Assembly: GCA_964351365.1 (NCBI GenBank)
Contig: CAYGNP010000014.1
Coordinates: forward strand, 1-64,000
DNA length: 64,000 nucleotides
Reading direction: 5' to 3'
DNA from: UBA1672 sp964351365
Lineage (GTDB): Bacteria > Pseudomonadota > Alphaproteobacteria > Micavibrionales > Micavibrionaceae
Part shown: positions 53,034 through 60,312 of the stretch, one piece after another
Layout: each line of letters starts with the position of its first letter
How positions within the stretch are numbered: position 1 is the first letter of the stretch
The notes under the pieces: model-generated
What the model saw: the letters and a program-made list of their open reading frames with translations, nothing else
Databases searched by the model: none
What the model was told of the DNA's origin: nothing
Made by a program: the position numbers and the translations under genes

Positions 53034-53432
53034 TGCTGGGGTGATTCGCGCCTGTTTTGTTTTTCATGGTCTATGATGCGGCGAATATGTCTAAAAATCA
53101 AGGGGCAGGGTCTGTAAAACTCTGTGTGCGACTCACGGGGGTAAGTTTGTATGAAAGTTGGGGCTAAGTTATCCAGATTCCATGCTTCTCATGTCAAGGT
53201 GAGTCATCCCCATGGGGGAAAGTTTAAATTGTGAAAAGAATAAAAAATGCTGGACAGTATGCGACTCACGGAAAGAGTTCATAAAATTTGTGTTTGGGGG
53301 TTGTGGGTTATTTTTGGGAGAAATTTTTATCCCTGATATGCACAGGCCCTACTTCTTACAACTCTCTTTTAAAAATAAATATTATTTTTTTAAAAAGCTT
53401 GTGATCTGGGAGGAATTGAGAATAATGACGGC
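53034..53432 (+). other. Intergenic region upstream of hemE (possible origin or control region)
   Basis: 399 bases with no convincing gene. It holds five GANTC sites (53043, 53130, 53176, 53201, 53263), a 12-bp direct repeat TGCGACTCACGG (53128 and 53261), one near-consensus DnaA box TTATCCAGA (53169-53177) and an A+T-rich tract (53367-53398). GGGAGGA at 53408-53414 serves a five-codon reading frame (53425-53439) that overlaps the hemE ATG. The hemE upstream position is that of the Caulobacter origin, but the match in signals is only partial. Confidence 0.4.
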
Positions 53433-54455
53433 ATGGTGAAAGAAAAGATTTTGATCGATGTTTTGAAGGGGAAGAAGGTCGATCGTGTACCGTTTTGGTT
53501 TATGCGTCAGGCGGGGCGGTATTTGCCGGAGTATCGCGATTTGCGTGCCAAAAAGGGTGGATTTCTTGATATGGCGATGGATCCGGTTTCAGCTTGTGAG
53601 ATTACGATGCAGCCGATCCGGCGCTTTGGGATGGATGGGGCGATTATCTTTTCTGATATTTTGGTTGTGCCTATGGCGCTCGGGCAAGATTTACGATTTG
53701 AGGCTGGTGAGGGGCCAAAGCTTGGGGAGCTGAATATTGATGCTCTCGCGTTTGATGAAGATGTTTTACAACCTGTTTATGATGCTTTGCGCGAAACGCG
53801 CTCTGCTCTGGCGCGTGAGGGGTTTAAGGATACAAGTCTGATCGGTTTTGCTGGCGCGCCCTGGACGGTTGCGACTTACATGGTTGAAGGCGGGGGCAGT
53901 AAGGATTTTGCAAAAGTGAAGGCGATGGCGTATGGCCAGCCTGAAATTTTTGCGCGGCTGATTGATAAACTGGTGGAAGCGACGAGTGCTTATCTGATTG
54001 CGCAGGTGGATGCGGGTGCGGAAGTCTTGCAGATTTTTGACAGCTGGGCAGGGGCGCTTGATCCGCACGGGTTTCAGCATCAGGTGATTGAGCCAACCAA
54101 GCGGATTGTGAACGCGGTGAAGGCTGAGCATCCGGATGTGCCGATTATCGGTTTTCCGCGCGGGGGAAGTGTGCATTGTCGGGCCTATGCGCTGCAGACT
54201 GGGGTGGATGCAATTGCGCTTGATAGTATTATGTGTCCGTTCTGGGCGCGTGATAATTTGCAGAATTTAATGCCGGTGCAGGGCTGCCTTGATCCTATCC
54301 GGCTTTTGGCGGGCGGGATTGGGCTTGAGAAGGCGGCGCGCAAGATTTTGCGTGATTTTTCAGGCGGGCCGCATGTGTTTAATCTGGGGCATGGCATTCA
54401 TAAGGAAACGCCCGTTGAGCATGTCGAGCAATTGGTGCGAATTTTGAGAGGGTAA
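53433..54455 (+). CDS. hemE: Uroporphyrinogen decarboxylase
   Basis: 340 residues. The N-terminal signature PFWFMRQAGRYLPEYR, the catalytic aspartate in IFSDILVVPMALG, GFAGAPWTVATYMVEGGGS and HVFNLGHGIHKETP define HemE, which removes four carboxyl groups from uroporphyrinogen III to give coproporphyrinogen III. The ATG at 53433 has no well-placed ribosome site of its own; GGGAGGA at 53408 better fits the five-codon frame MTAW that ends within the hemE start, so coupling is likely. It heads the hemE-hemH-hemJ cluster. Confidence 0.97.
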   Translation: MVKEKILIDVLKGKKVDRVPFWFMRQAGRYLPEYRDLRAKKGGFLDMAMDPVSACEITMQPIRRFGMDGAIIFSDILVVPMALGQDLRFEAGEGPKLGELNIDALAFDEDVLQPVYDALRETRSALAREGFKDTSLIGFAGAPWTVATYMVEGGGSKDFAKVKAMAYGQPEIFARLIDKLVEATSAYLIAQVDAGAEVLQIFDSWAGALDPHGFQHQVIEPTKRIVNAVKAEHPDVPIIGFPRGGSVHCRAYALQTGVDAIALDSIMCPFWARDNLQNLMPVQGCLDPIRLLAGGIGLEKAARKILRDFSGGPHVFNLGHGIHKETPVEHVEQLVRILRG

Positions 54456-54464
54456 GATTTTATT

Positions 54465-54528
54465 GTCATCCTGAAGACCTTTAGGTCTGAAGGATCTAGA
54501 TTCTTCAGCGCATGCGCTTCAGAATGAC
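54465..54528. repeat. Palindromic repeat, copy 4 (between hemE and hemH)
   Basis: 64 bp, ends GTCATCCTGA and TCAGAATGAC, with inner GAAGACCTTTAGGTCTGAAG and GCGCATGCGC palindromes. It fills most of the 95-base gap between the two haem genes. Confidence 0.88.
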
Positions 54529-54550
54529 ATCGTAACAAAGGGAATGTATT

Positions 54551-55717
54551 ATGAACAAAAAAATTGCTGTTGTGTTGTTTAATCTTGGTGGGCCGGATTG
54601 TAAAAATGCGATCAAGCCGTTCTTGCTGAATTTCTTTATGGATAAGAATATCATTACGGCCCCTATTCCGCTGCGCTGTATTATTGCCTCGCTGATTGCG
54701 CGTAAACGCTCTAAGCGTGAGGCAGGGGATTCCTATGGTGAGCTTGGAGATCGCTCGCCTTTGCTTGCGAATTCACGCGCGCAGGCACAGGCGCTGGAGG
54801 CTGCTCTTGCCGGTGGTGCGGATGAGTATAAAACATTTGTCTGTATGCGCTATTGGCATCCCATGGCGCCGCAAGTGGTGCGTGAGGTGCGTGACTGGGG
54901 CGCGGACAAGATTTTGCTTTTGCCGCTCTATCCGCAATTTTCAACTACGACAAGCTGGTCGTCTTTGCAGGTGTGGAAAAAGGCGCTCTATCAGGCGGGG
55001 ATGAGTAATATCCCCTCTTCTATGGTGTGTTGTTATCCTTGGAATGAGGGCTTTGTGAAGGCCTCTGCAGAGAATATCCGGCTTGAGTATGAGAAGGCGC
55101 TTGCAGATGGCTATAAGGATATCCGGGTGCTGTTTTCCGCGCATGGATTGCCGGAAAAGGTGATTAAAAAGGGTGATCCCTATCAATGGCAATGTGAGCA
55201 ATCGGCGGCAAAGATTGCGGATGCCTTGCATGATGTCATTCTGAAGACCTATAGGTCTGAAGAATCGCATGGCACTGAAAAAGATCCTTCAGCGCAAGCG
55301 CTTCAGGATGACAATGGCTTTAAACTAGACTGGCAGATTTGCTATCAGTCCCGCGTCGGGCCGATGAAATGGATTGGCCCTTCAACCGAGGAGGCTTTGC
55401 ACAAGGCGGCAGAGGATAAAAAGGCGGTGGTGATTTATCCGCATGCTTTCACGCAGGAGCACGTGGAAACCCTTGTTGAGCTTGATATTGAGTATAAAGA
55501 GGCGGCGGAGAAAATGGGCTTGCATGGTTATTACCGCGCACGCACGGTTGGCACGCATCCGGATTTTATTGCAGGACTTGCGGGTCTGGTGCGGGATCAT
55601 GCCGGGCGCGGTGATATCGCCGCTGAGGGTTTTGAAGCTATCTGCCCAAGTGGATCGGATCGGTGTTGCATGCGACTTAAAATGGATGAGATGGGCAACA
55701 TTAAGAAAGCGGCTTAA
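54551..55717 (+). CDS. hemH: Ferrochelatase with an in-frame repeat insertion
   Basis: 388 residues, about 30 longer than usual. FNLGGPD (start), the catalytic histidine in LFSAHGLPEKVIKKGDPY (about 197-214), YQSRVGPMKWIGP and the glutamate motif HVETLVELDIEY are present. It inserts iron into protoporphyrin IX. Residues 229-254 (starting VILKTYRSEE) are encoded by a 78-bp palindromic repeat placed between the QSAAKI helix and the QSRVG block; all conserved residues are intact, so the enzyme probably works. Cysteines CC near 158 and ICPSGSDRCC at the end resemble the pattern of ferrochelatases with a [2Fe-2S] cluster (inference). Confidence 0.95.
   Translation: MNKKIAVVLFNLGGPDCKNAIKPFLLNFFMDKNIITAPIPLRCIIASLIARKRSKREAGDSYGELGDRSPLLANSRAQAQALEAALAGGADEYKTFVCMRYWHPMAPQVVREVRDWGADKILLLPLYPQFSTTTSWSSLQVWKKALYQAGMSNIPSSMVCCYPWNEGFVKASAENIRLEYEKALADGYKDIRVLFSAHGLPEKVIKKGDPYQWQCEQSAAKIADALHDVILKTYRSEESHGTEKDPSAQALQDDNGFKLDWQICYQSRVGPMKWIGPSTEEALHKAAEDKKAVVIYPHAFTQEHVETLVELDIEYKEAAEKMGLHGYYRARTVGTHPDFIAGLAGLVRDHAGRGDIAAEGFEAICPSGSDRCCMRLKMDEMGNIKKAA
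55235..55312. repeat. Palindromic repeat, copy 5 (in frame inside hemH)
   Basis: 78 bp, ends GTCATTCTGA and TCAGGATGAC, with inner AGACCTATAGGTCT and GCGCAAGCGC palindromes. It starts on a codon boundary (V229) and adds 26 codons without a stop. Confidence 0.9.
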
Positions 55718-55722
55718 AAAAA

Positions 55723-56172
55723 ATGCAAGATTTATTGAACATATATTATGACTGGATACGGGCGGTGCATATCATCGCAGTCATTTGCTGGATGGCGGGG
55801 ATGCTTTATTTGCCGCGCCTGTTTGTTTACCATGTTGCTGCACTAGCGGGGTCGCCAATGAGCGAGACGTTCAAGATTATGGAGATGCGCCTGTTCCGCT
55901 ACATCATGAGCCCGGCGATGATCGCCACATGGGTGTTTGGCGGGCTGATGCTCTATGCGCGTTGGGATCTGTTCATGATTTCGGGCTGGATGCATGCGAA
56001 ATTGCTGTTTGTGGTGCTGATGACGGGCGTGCATCATATGTATATTAAGTATATGCGGGCTTTTGATGATGATAAAAACATGAAATCAGAGAAATTTTTT
56101 CGTATTCTAAATGAGGCTCCTACGGTTTTGATGGTCATTATTGTTGTCCTTGCGGTGGTTGAACCCTTCTGA
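55723..56172 (+). CDS. hemJ: Protoporphyrinogen oxidase HemJ
   Basis: 149 residues with four membrane segments. The conserved histidine is in IRAVHIIAVICWMAGMLYLPRLFVYH, the region contributing haem ligands, and MRLFRYIMSPAMIATWVFG and WMHAKLLFVVLMTGVHH match HemJ (UPF0093). It oxidises protoporphyrinogen IX to protoporphyrin IX, the step just before ferrochelatase. It starts 5 bases after hemH. The gene set hemE-H-J lies next to rho as in many Alphaproteobacteria. Confidence 0.95.
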   Translation: MQDLLNIYYDWIRAVHIIAVICWMAGMLYLPRLFVYHVAALAGSPMSETFKIMEMRLFRYIMSPAMIATWVFGGLMLYARWDLFMISGWMHAKLLFVVLMTGVHHMYIKYMRAFDDDKNMKSEKFFRILNEAPTVLMVIIVVLAVVEPF

Positions 56173-56432
56173 TTTTAGGGGTTTTTAAAGGAATTTGTGG
56201 TTTTATAATCCTTAGCGAATCAAGTTGTGCATAATTGCTTGACTCTTTTTGAAACTGTAGCTATAAGTCAAATTGTCTTTAGGAAAATCCATATAAATTT
56301 TGGGTAAAAAAGTTTGCCGGAAGGTTCGGCACGGTAAAAAAGCGGTGTTTAGATTTGAGTTTTTCGCTTTTTTTCAAGTAGATAATAAGGTCAAAATTCC
56401 CCCGTTTAAATAATCATAATGATGAGTAATCC

Positions 56433-57689
56433 ATGAATTTAACAGAACTAAAAACACGTTCCCCAGCTGAGCTTCTTGCCTTTGCGGAGGAGCTTGAGAT
56501 CGAAAATTGCAACACAATGCGCAAGCAGGACATGATGTTTGCGATCCTTAAACAGCTGGCAAGCCAGAATGTGCCGATATCGGGCGTTGGTGTGCTTGAG
56601 GTTCTGCAAGACGGGTTTGGATTTTTACGCTCTCCTGAAGAAAACTACCTGCCAGGGCCGGATGATATTTATGTCTCCCCTTCTCAGGTGCGCCGTTTTG
56701 GTTTGCGCACGGGCGATATTGTTGAGGGCGAGATCCGCGCGCCTAAAGATTCCGAGCGTTATTTCGCGCTGCTTAAGGTTGGGGCGATCAGCAATGAAGC
56801 ACCAGAGAAGCTGCGCCATCGCATTAATTTTGATAACCTTACCCCGCTTTATCCCGATCGTAAGATCAAGCTTGAATATGATGATCCGACAAAGAAAACC
56901 AATGTTCAGCGCGTGATCGAGCTGACTTCTCCGCTTGGATTTGGACAGCGCGCCCTGATTGTCGCGCCGCCGCGGACCGGTAAAACGGTGATGATGCAAA
57001 ATATTGCAACCTCGATTGCAGAAAACCACCCTGAGGCCTATTTGATCGTTCTTTTGATTGATGAGCGCCCTGAAGAGGTGACCGACATGGCGCGATCTGT
57101 GCGCGGTGAAGTTGTGTCTTCTACCTTTGATGAGCCCGCCTCACGCCACGTTCAGGTGGCGGAAATGGTGATGGAAAAAGCCAAGCGCCTTGTGGAGCAT
57201 AAACGCGATGTTGTGATCCTGCTTGACTCGATAACGCGCCTTGCACGAGCATATAACACGGTTGTGCCCTCTTCCGGTAAAGTTCTAACAGGCGGTGTGG
57301 ATGCAAACGCGTTGCAGCGCCCGAAGCGTTTCTTTGGGGCGGCGCGGAATATCGAACAGGGCGGCTCGCTCACGATTATCGCGACGGCCCTTATTGATAC
57401 CGGCTCGCGGATGGATGAGGTGATTTTTGAGGAATTCAAAGGAACCGGTAACTCCGAGATTGTGCTTGATCGTAAGCTTGCAGATAAACGCGTCTTCCCG
57501 GCGATTGATATTCAAAAATCCGGAACCCGTAAAGAAGAGCTTCTGGTTGATAAAGACACCTTGCAGAAAATGTGGGTTCTTCGCCGTATTCTTAACCCGA
57601 TGGGGACTGTCGATGCGGTTGAATTCCTGCTCGGCAAGCTCAAGCAGACGAAGAATAATGATGAGTTCTTCAGCTCGATGAATCAGTAG
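56433..57689 (+). CDS. rho: Transcription termination factor Rho
   Basis: 418 residues, standard length. Helical N-terminus LTELKTRSPAELLAFAEEL, RNA-binding cold-shock domain (VLEVLQDGFGFLRSPEENYLPGPDDIYVSPSQ, about 50-85), Walker A APPRTGKTVMMQNIA (about 178-192), Walker B LIVLLIDERPEEVTD, Q loop and the SGTRKEELL/LLGKLKQTKNNDEF end are present. Rho is the hexameric RNA translocase that ends transcription. The 260-base gap upstream is A+T-rich and may hold the leader by which rho controls itself; it also holds one TTATNCACA match (56226-56234, minus strand). Confidence 0.98.
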   Translation: MNLTELKTRSPAELLAFAEELEIENCNTMRKQDMMFAILKQLASQNVPISGVGVLEVLQDGFGFLRSPEENYLPGPDDIYVSPSQVRRFGLRTGDIVEGEIRAPKDSERYFALLKVGAISNEAPEKLRHRINFDNLTPLYPDRKIKLEYDDPTKKTNVQRVIELTSPLGFGQRALIVAPPRTGKTVMMQNIATSIAENHPEAYLIVLLIDERPEEVTDMARSVRGEVVSSTFDEPASRHVQVAEMVMEKAKRLVEHKRDVVILLDSITRLARAYNTVVPSSGKVLTGGVDANALQRPKRFFGAARNIEQGGSLTIIATALIDTGSRMDEVIFEEFKGTGNSEIVLDRKLADKRVFPAIDIQKSGTRKEELLVDKDTLQKMWVLRRILNPMGTVDAVEFLLGKLKQTKNNDEFFSSMNQ

Positions 57690-57718
57690 ACATTTTCATA
57701 TGTACTAAAATTCTTAAG

Positions 57719-57747
57719 ATGCCGGGCTATATGCTCGGCTTTTTTTA
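57719..57747 (+). terminator. Terminator after rho
   Basis: GCCGGGC-TATAT-GCTCGGC hairpin followed by seven T, 31 bases after the rho stop codon. Confidence 0.85.
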
Positions 57748-57898
57748 AGCATAAAATTTATATTAAATTATCGGCTTATTTTATTGAAAAACAATGAAAA
57801 AATGGAACAAAGTCGAAACGATACTTCTTGTCATAATTACTTAAATGTGTTCTTATGAAAGGATAGAATAATAAAAGTTTAAGGTTGGGTTTGCGGTT

Positions 57899-58312
57899 AT
57901 GATAAATGCACGGCAGTTAAAGATAAAGGTTTTTGTCTCCAGCATAGCGGTTCTTTTTCTTGTAAATAATGCGTGGTCATATGAAACACCTGTCATCCAT
58001 TATGATGTTTCACGTGAAACATCGTTCCTGCAGGATTCTTCTTCTGCAAGTGCAGATGTGTGCGCTCCACTTTTGAATTCTCTTTCTCTCGCTCCCTCGG
58101 CAGGCTCTTCTGCTGAACCCCAACGCACTGTTGGAAAAGTCGCTGCACTTGGAATGATTTTGGGGGCTCGCTATGCCCTGGCGCCCAAAGATCAAAAAAT
58201 AAGTGATATGCTTAACCAAGATGTGAGTGCTGCTCCCCCTGCTCAAATCATAGCAGCCTACCGTCAATGCCAGAAAGCACACGTTCTGCGCACAGCATTA
58301 TCAGAAAAATAA
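57899..58312 (+). CDS. Small exported protein of unknown function
   Basis: 137 residues with a signal peptide (cleavage about 26-27, NNAWS|YET). The mature part is short, Ser/Ala-rich and then helical, with two cysteines (VCAPLL about 58 and YRQCQKA about 124) that could pair. I recognise no family. A perfect parS site reads as residues VSRET near 38, so the DNA here also works as a centromere, and the protein sequence at that point is constrained by the DNA rather than by function. A terminator follows 40 bases after the stop. Confidence 0.65.
   Translation: MINARQLKIKVFVSSIAVLFLVNNAWSYETPVIHYDVSRETSFLQDSSSASADVCAPLLNSLSLAPSAGSSAEPQRTVGKVAALGMILGARYALAPKDQKISDMLNQDVSAAPPAQIIAAYRQCQKAHVLRTALSEK
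58006..58021. other. parS centromere site 1
   Basis: TGTTTCACGTGAAACA, a perfect 16-bp parS palindrome (ParB-binding site). It lies within the gene at 57899-58312. Confidence 0.92.
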
Positions 58313-58352
58313 TAAGTGTAGTTAAAGAAAAAGTATGTCCCTTACACGCTGG

Positions 58353-58384
58353 CCGCCTCTTTTTAAGAGGCGGTCTTTTCTTTA
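58353..58384 (+). terminator. Terminator after the small exported protein
   Basis: Perfect 9-bp stem CCGCCTCTT/AAGAGGCGG with a three-base loop, followed by TCTTTTCTTT. It ends at the stop codon of the convergent gene. Confidence 0.85.
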
Positions 58385-59998
58385 TGCGCTCAGATAAAAA
58401 AGTGCAAAGCTGGCAATTGTTATGCCGAGGCTGGCATAGAGTATATTGCCAAGCTTGGGCGGTGCTGATTTTTTGAAGCCCTGAGGTAATAACGCGTTCA
58501 GAGTTTTGGTGAGCGCAGATTGCGCGGTGCTCTGGATGGTCAGGATGCCCAGATAGGCAATGACGCCAAGGGCGAAAATATCGATAATTGGGTGGAGGGT
58601 GCTGATTGTTGCCTTTTCCATGATTGTTGGCCGCAAGGCCATCATATATAAGCCGGAGCCTATCACGCTGATTAGTCCGGATATTCCCAGCCCGACGATG
58701 CGTGGCTGTTTGGTGATGTTTTTCAAGGCTTTGTCGGCGGTGGCGATGATATCCTCCAATGCGCCGTCGGATAGACCTAGAGGATTAGAGGCTTTGAGCA
58801 TTTTTTTTGCTTTGCCGCTGCTATGCAGGGCTGTTGCGACTATACCTTCTTTTATAGTGCGGAACTGGGCGGCGGCCTTAAGGTTTTCGGTGACATCGCC
58901 GCGCTGTTCGGCGGCATCTTTTAGCTTACGCGTTCCGTCCTTGATCAGATCATCAAGGAAGGGGGATGTATGGGTCAAGCGCCCCTGTGTGCCGAAAAGA
59001 AAAGTGTAATAGGTTTTGTCCTTGATCGTGTATTCGAGGTGGCCATAGGGCAGCGTAACATTATAGAGGATCGGCACGCGGAAATCCTGCCCTGTATTTG
59101 TTTCAGTGTTGGTGTGGGCATCGCTATTGACGGTTGCTTTTTGTGATGCAGAAACAACGATTTTTGCATGATCCTTGATCTTCGCGCCGTGTTTGTCAAT
59201 CATGGCGCTTGCCCTGTCTGGTAGCGTATCGCGCGGGTAGTCAAAGGCGGTGCGCGCCTCTATTTCCATGTTGTATATCATGCTGGTCCAGGCATTGCCC
59301 TGACAATTCGGGCAAGGCGTAGTTCCGGAAGAGCGGCAGGTTTTGCAAATGATGTTGCCTTTTTGCTGGCAGGTGGAGCAGCTGCTTTTGCCGCGCCCAT
59401 GGCAGATGGGGCATTGAGTCTTCTGATTGTTCGGGCCGTTTATCATTTGGGCGCCATTGCAGTGTGTGCATACGCCAAGGCCCGAGCCATGGCAACGCGG
59501 GCATATAATCTGGCCTTTACCTGCGCAAGGCATGCAGCGCACCGTGCCTGTGGTTTTACAGGTGTTGCATGGTTCGTAAGTAACGAATTCCTTCTTCCAA
59601 AAGGGTAGTGGGATGATTTCGTTATGGCTGGCGAAGCCCTTATCCGCGCGCTCCAAGATTACGCCTTTAATGCTGTGCTCGGTGTTGGCATCCGCGGTTA
59701 AAGCCTCGTAAGTCTTTGCCATCGCTGTTTTTACAGCAGCGGTGCTATCCATTTTTATCGGTCCTTGAACACGACCGGCTTTGCGCAGCTCGGATGTTTT
59801 TGTGGTGATGGTCAGGGTGGTTTCGGCTTGGAACTGCAGGACCTCACCATCGAATTTTGCTAAAGCGACGTCTTCAGGGCTGGCGTTATTGCCTTTGACC
59901 ATTGCTTTTACTTGTTCAAGGGCTTTGGTTTTATAACCCTCATCGATCGTCATGGTGTTGGTTTTGGTGTCTTGTGGCGGTGGGTTTGTCACTGGCAT
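58382..59998 (-). CDS. Membrane protein with DnaJ-like cysteine-rich zinc-finger domain
   Basis: 538 residues. Residues about 142-232 hold eight CxxC pairs in the CxxCxGxG style of the DnaJ zinc-finger (CNTC, CMPC, CPRC, CTHC, CPIC, CSTC, CKTC, CPNC), enough for four zinc ions, twice the DnaJ number. No J domain is present. The region before it is hydrophilic and the part after it (about 235-420) is a mixed domain. Three membrane segments close the protein (about 445-467, 475-497, 515-537). The start may instead be the internal ATG at residue 16. It could be a membrane-tethered chaperone or redox factor; function unknown. Confidence 0.7.
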   Translation of the reverse strand: MPVTNPPPQDTKTNTMTIDEGYKTKALEQVKAMVKGNNASPEDVALAKFDGEVLQFQAETTLTITTKTSELRKAGRVQGPIKMDSTAAVKTAMAKTYEALTADANTEHSIKGVILERADKGFASHNEIIPLPFWKKEFVTYEPCNTCKTTGTVRCMPCAGKGQIICPRCHGSGLGVCTHCNGAQMINGPNNQKTQCPICHGRGKSSCSTCQQKGNIICKTCRSSGTTPCPNCQGNAWTSMIYNMEIEARTAFDYPRDTLPDRASAMIDKHGAKIKDHAKIVVSASQKATVNSDAHTNTETNTGQDFRVPILYNVTLPYGHLEYTIKDKTYYTFLFGTQGRLTHTSPFLDDLIKDGTRKLKDAAEQRGDVTENLKAAAQFRTIKEGIVATALHSSGKAKKMLKASNPLGLSDGALEDIIATADKALKNITKQPRIVGLGISGLISVIGSGLYMMALRPTIMEKATISTLHPIIDIFALGVIAYLGILTIQSTAQSALTKTLNALLPQGFKKSAPPKLGNILYASLGITIASFALFYLSA

Positions 59999-60054
59999 AA
60001 GTCCTCAAAGCGCGGTATAAAGGGGCATGATACAAAATCTAAGGATGAGGCACA

Positions 60055-60312
60055 ATGAAATTAAAATTTGATATTGATTGCACCCCGGAGGAAGCCCGCG
60101 CATTTCTTGGTTTGCCGAATGTCGCGCCGATGCAGGAGCGGATGATGGCCGAGCTGGAGTCGCGGTTGCAGGAGAATATCCGCACGATGAGCCCGGAGGA
60201 GATGGTTAAAACCTGGATGCCGGCCACGATGCAGGGTTTGGGCGAGATGCAGAAGATGTTCTGGTCGCAGATGGGCGTGACATCGACAGACGCTAAGCCA
60301 GAGAAAAAATGA
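60055..60312 (+). CDS. Small conserved protein upstream of mnmE
   Basis: 85 residues. It begins MKLKFDIDCTPEEARAFLGLP and continues with amphipathic helices (MQERMMAELESRLQENIRTM, TWMPATMQGLGEMQKMFWSQMG). Small proteins of this type stand before mnmE in several Alphaproteobacteria; I believe it is the DUF6489 family, but could not check. The stop overlaps the mnmE ATG by 4 bases (ATGA). Its function is unknown. Confidence 0.75.
   Translation: MKLKFDIDCTPEEARAFLGLPNVAPMQERMMAELESRLQENIRTMSPEEMVKTWMPATMQGLGEMQKMFWSQMGVTSTDAKPEKK

Noticed and set aside
53212..53439. 75-codon open frame before hemE
   Set aside because: It runs across the A+T-rich gap, has no family resemblance, has atypical composition and overlaps the hemE start; only its last five codons have a plausible ribosome site.
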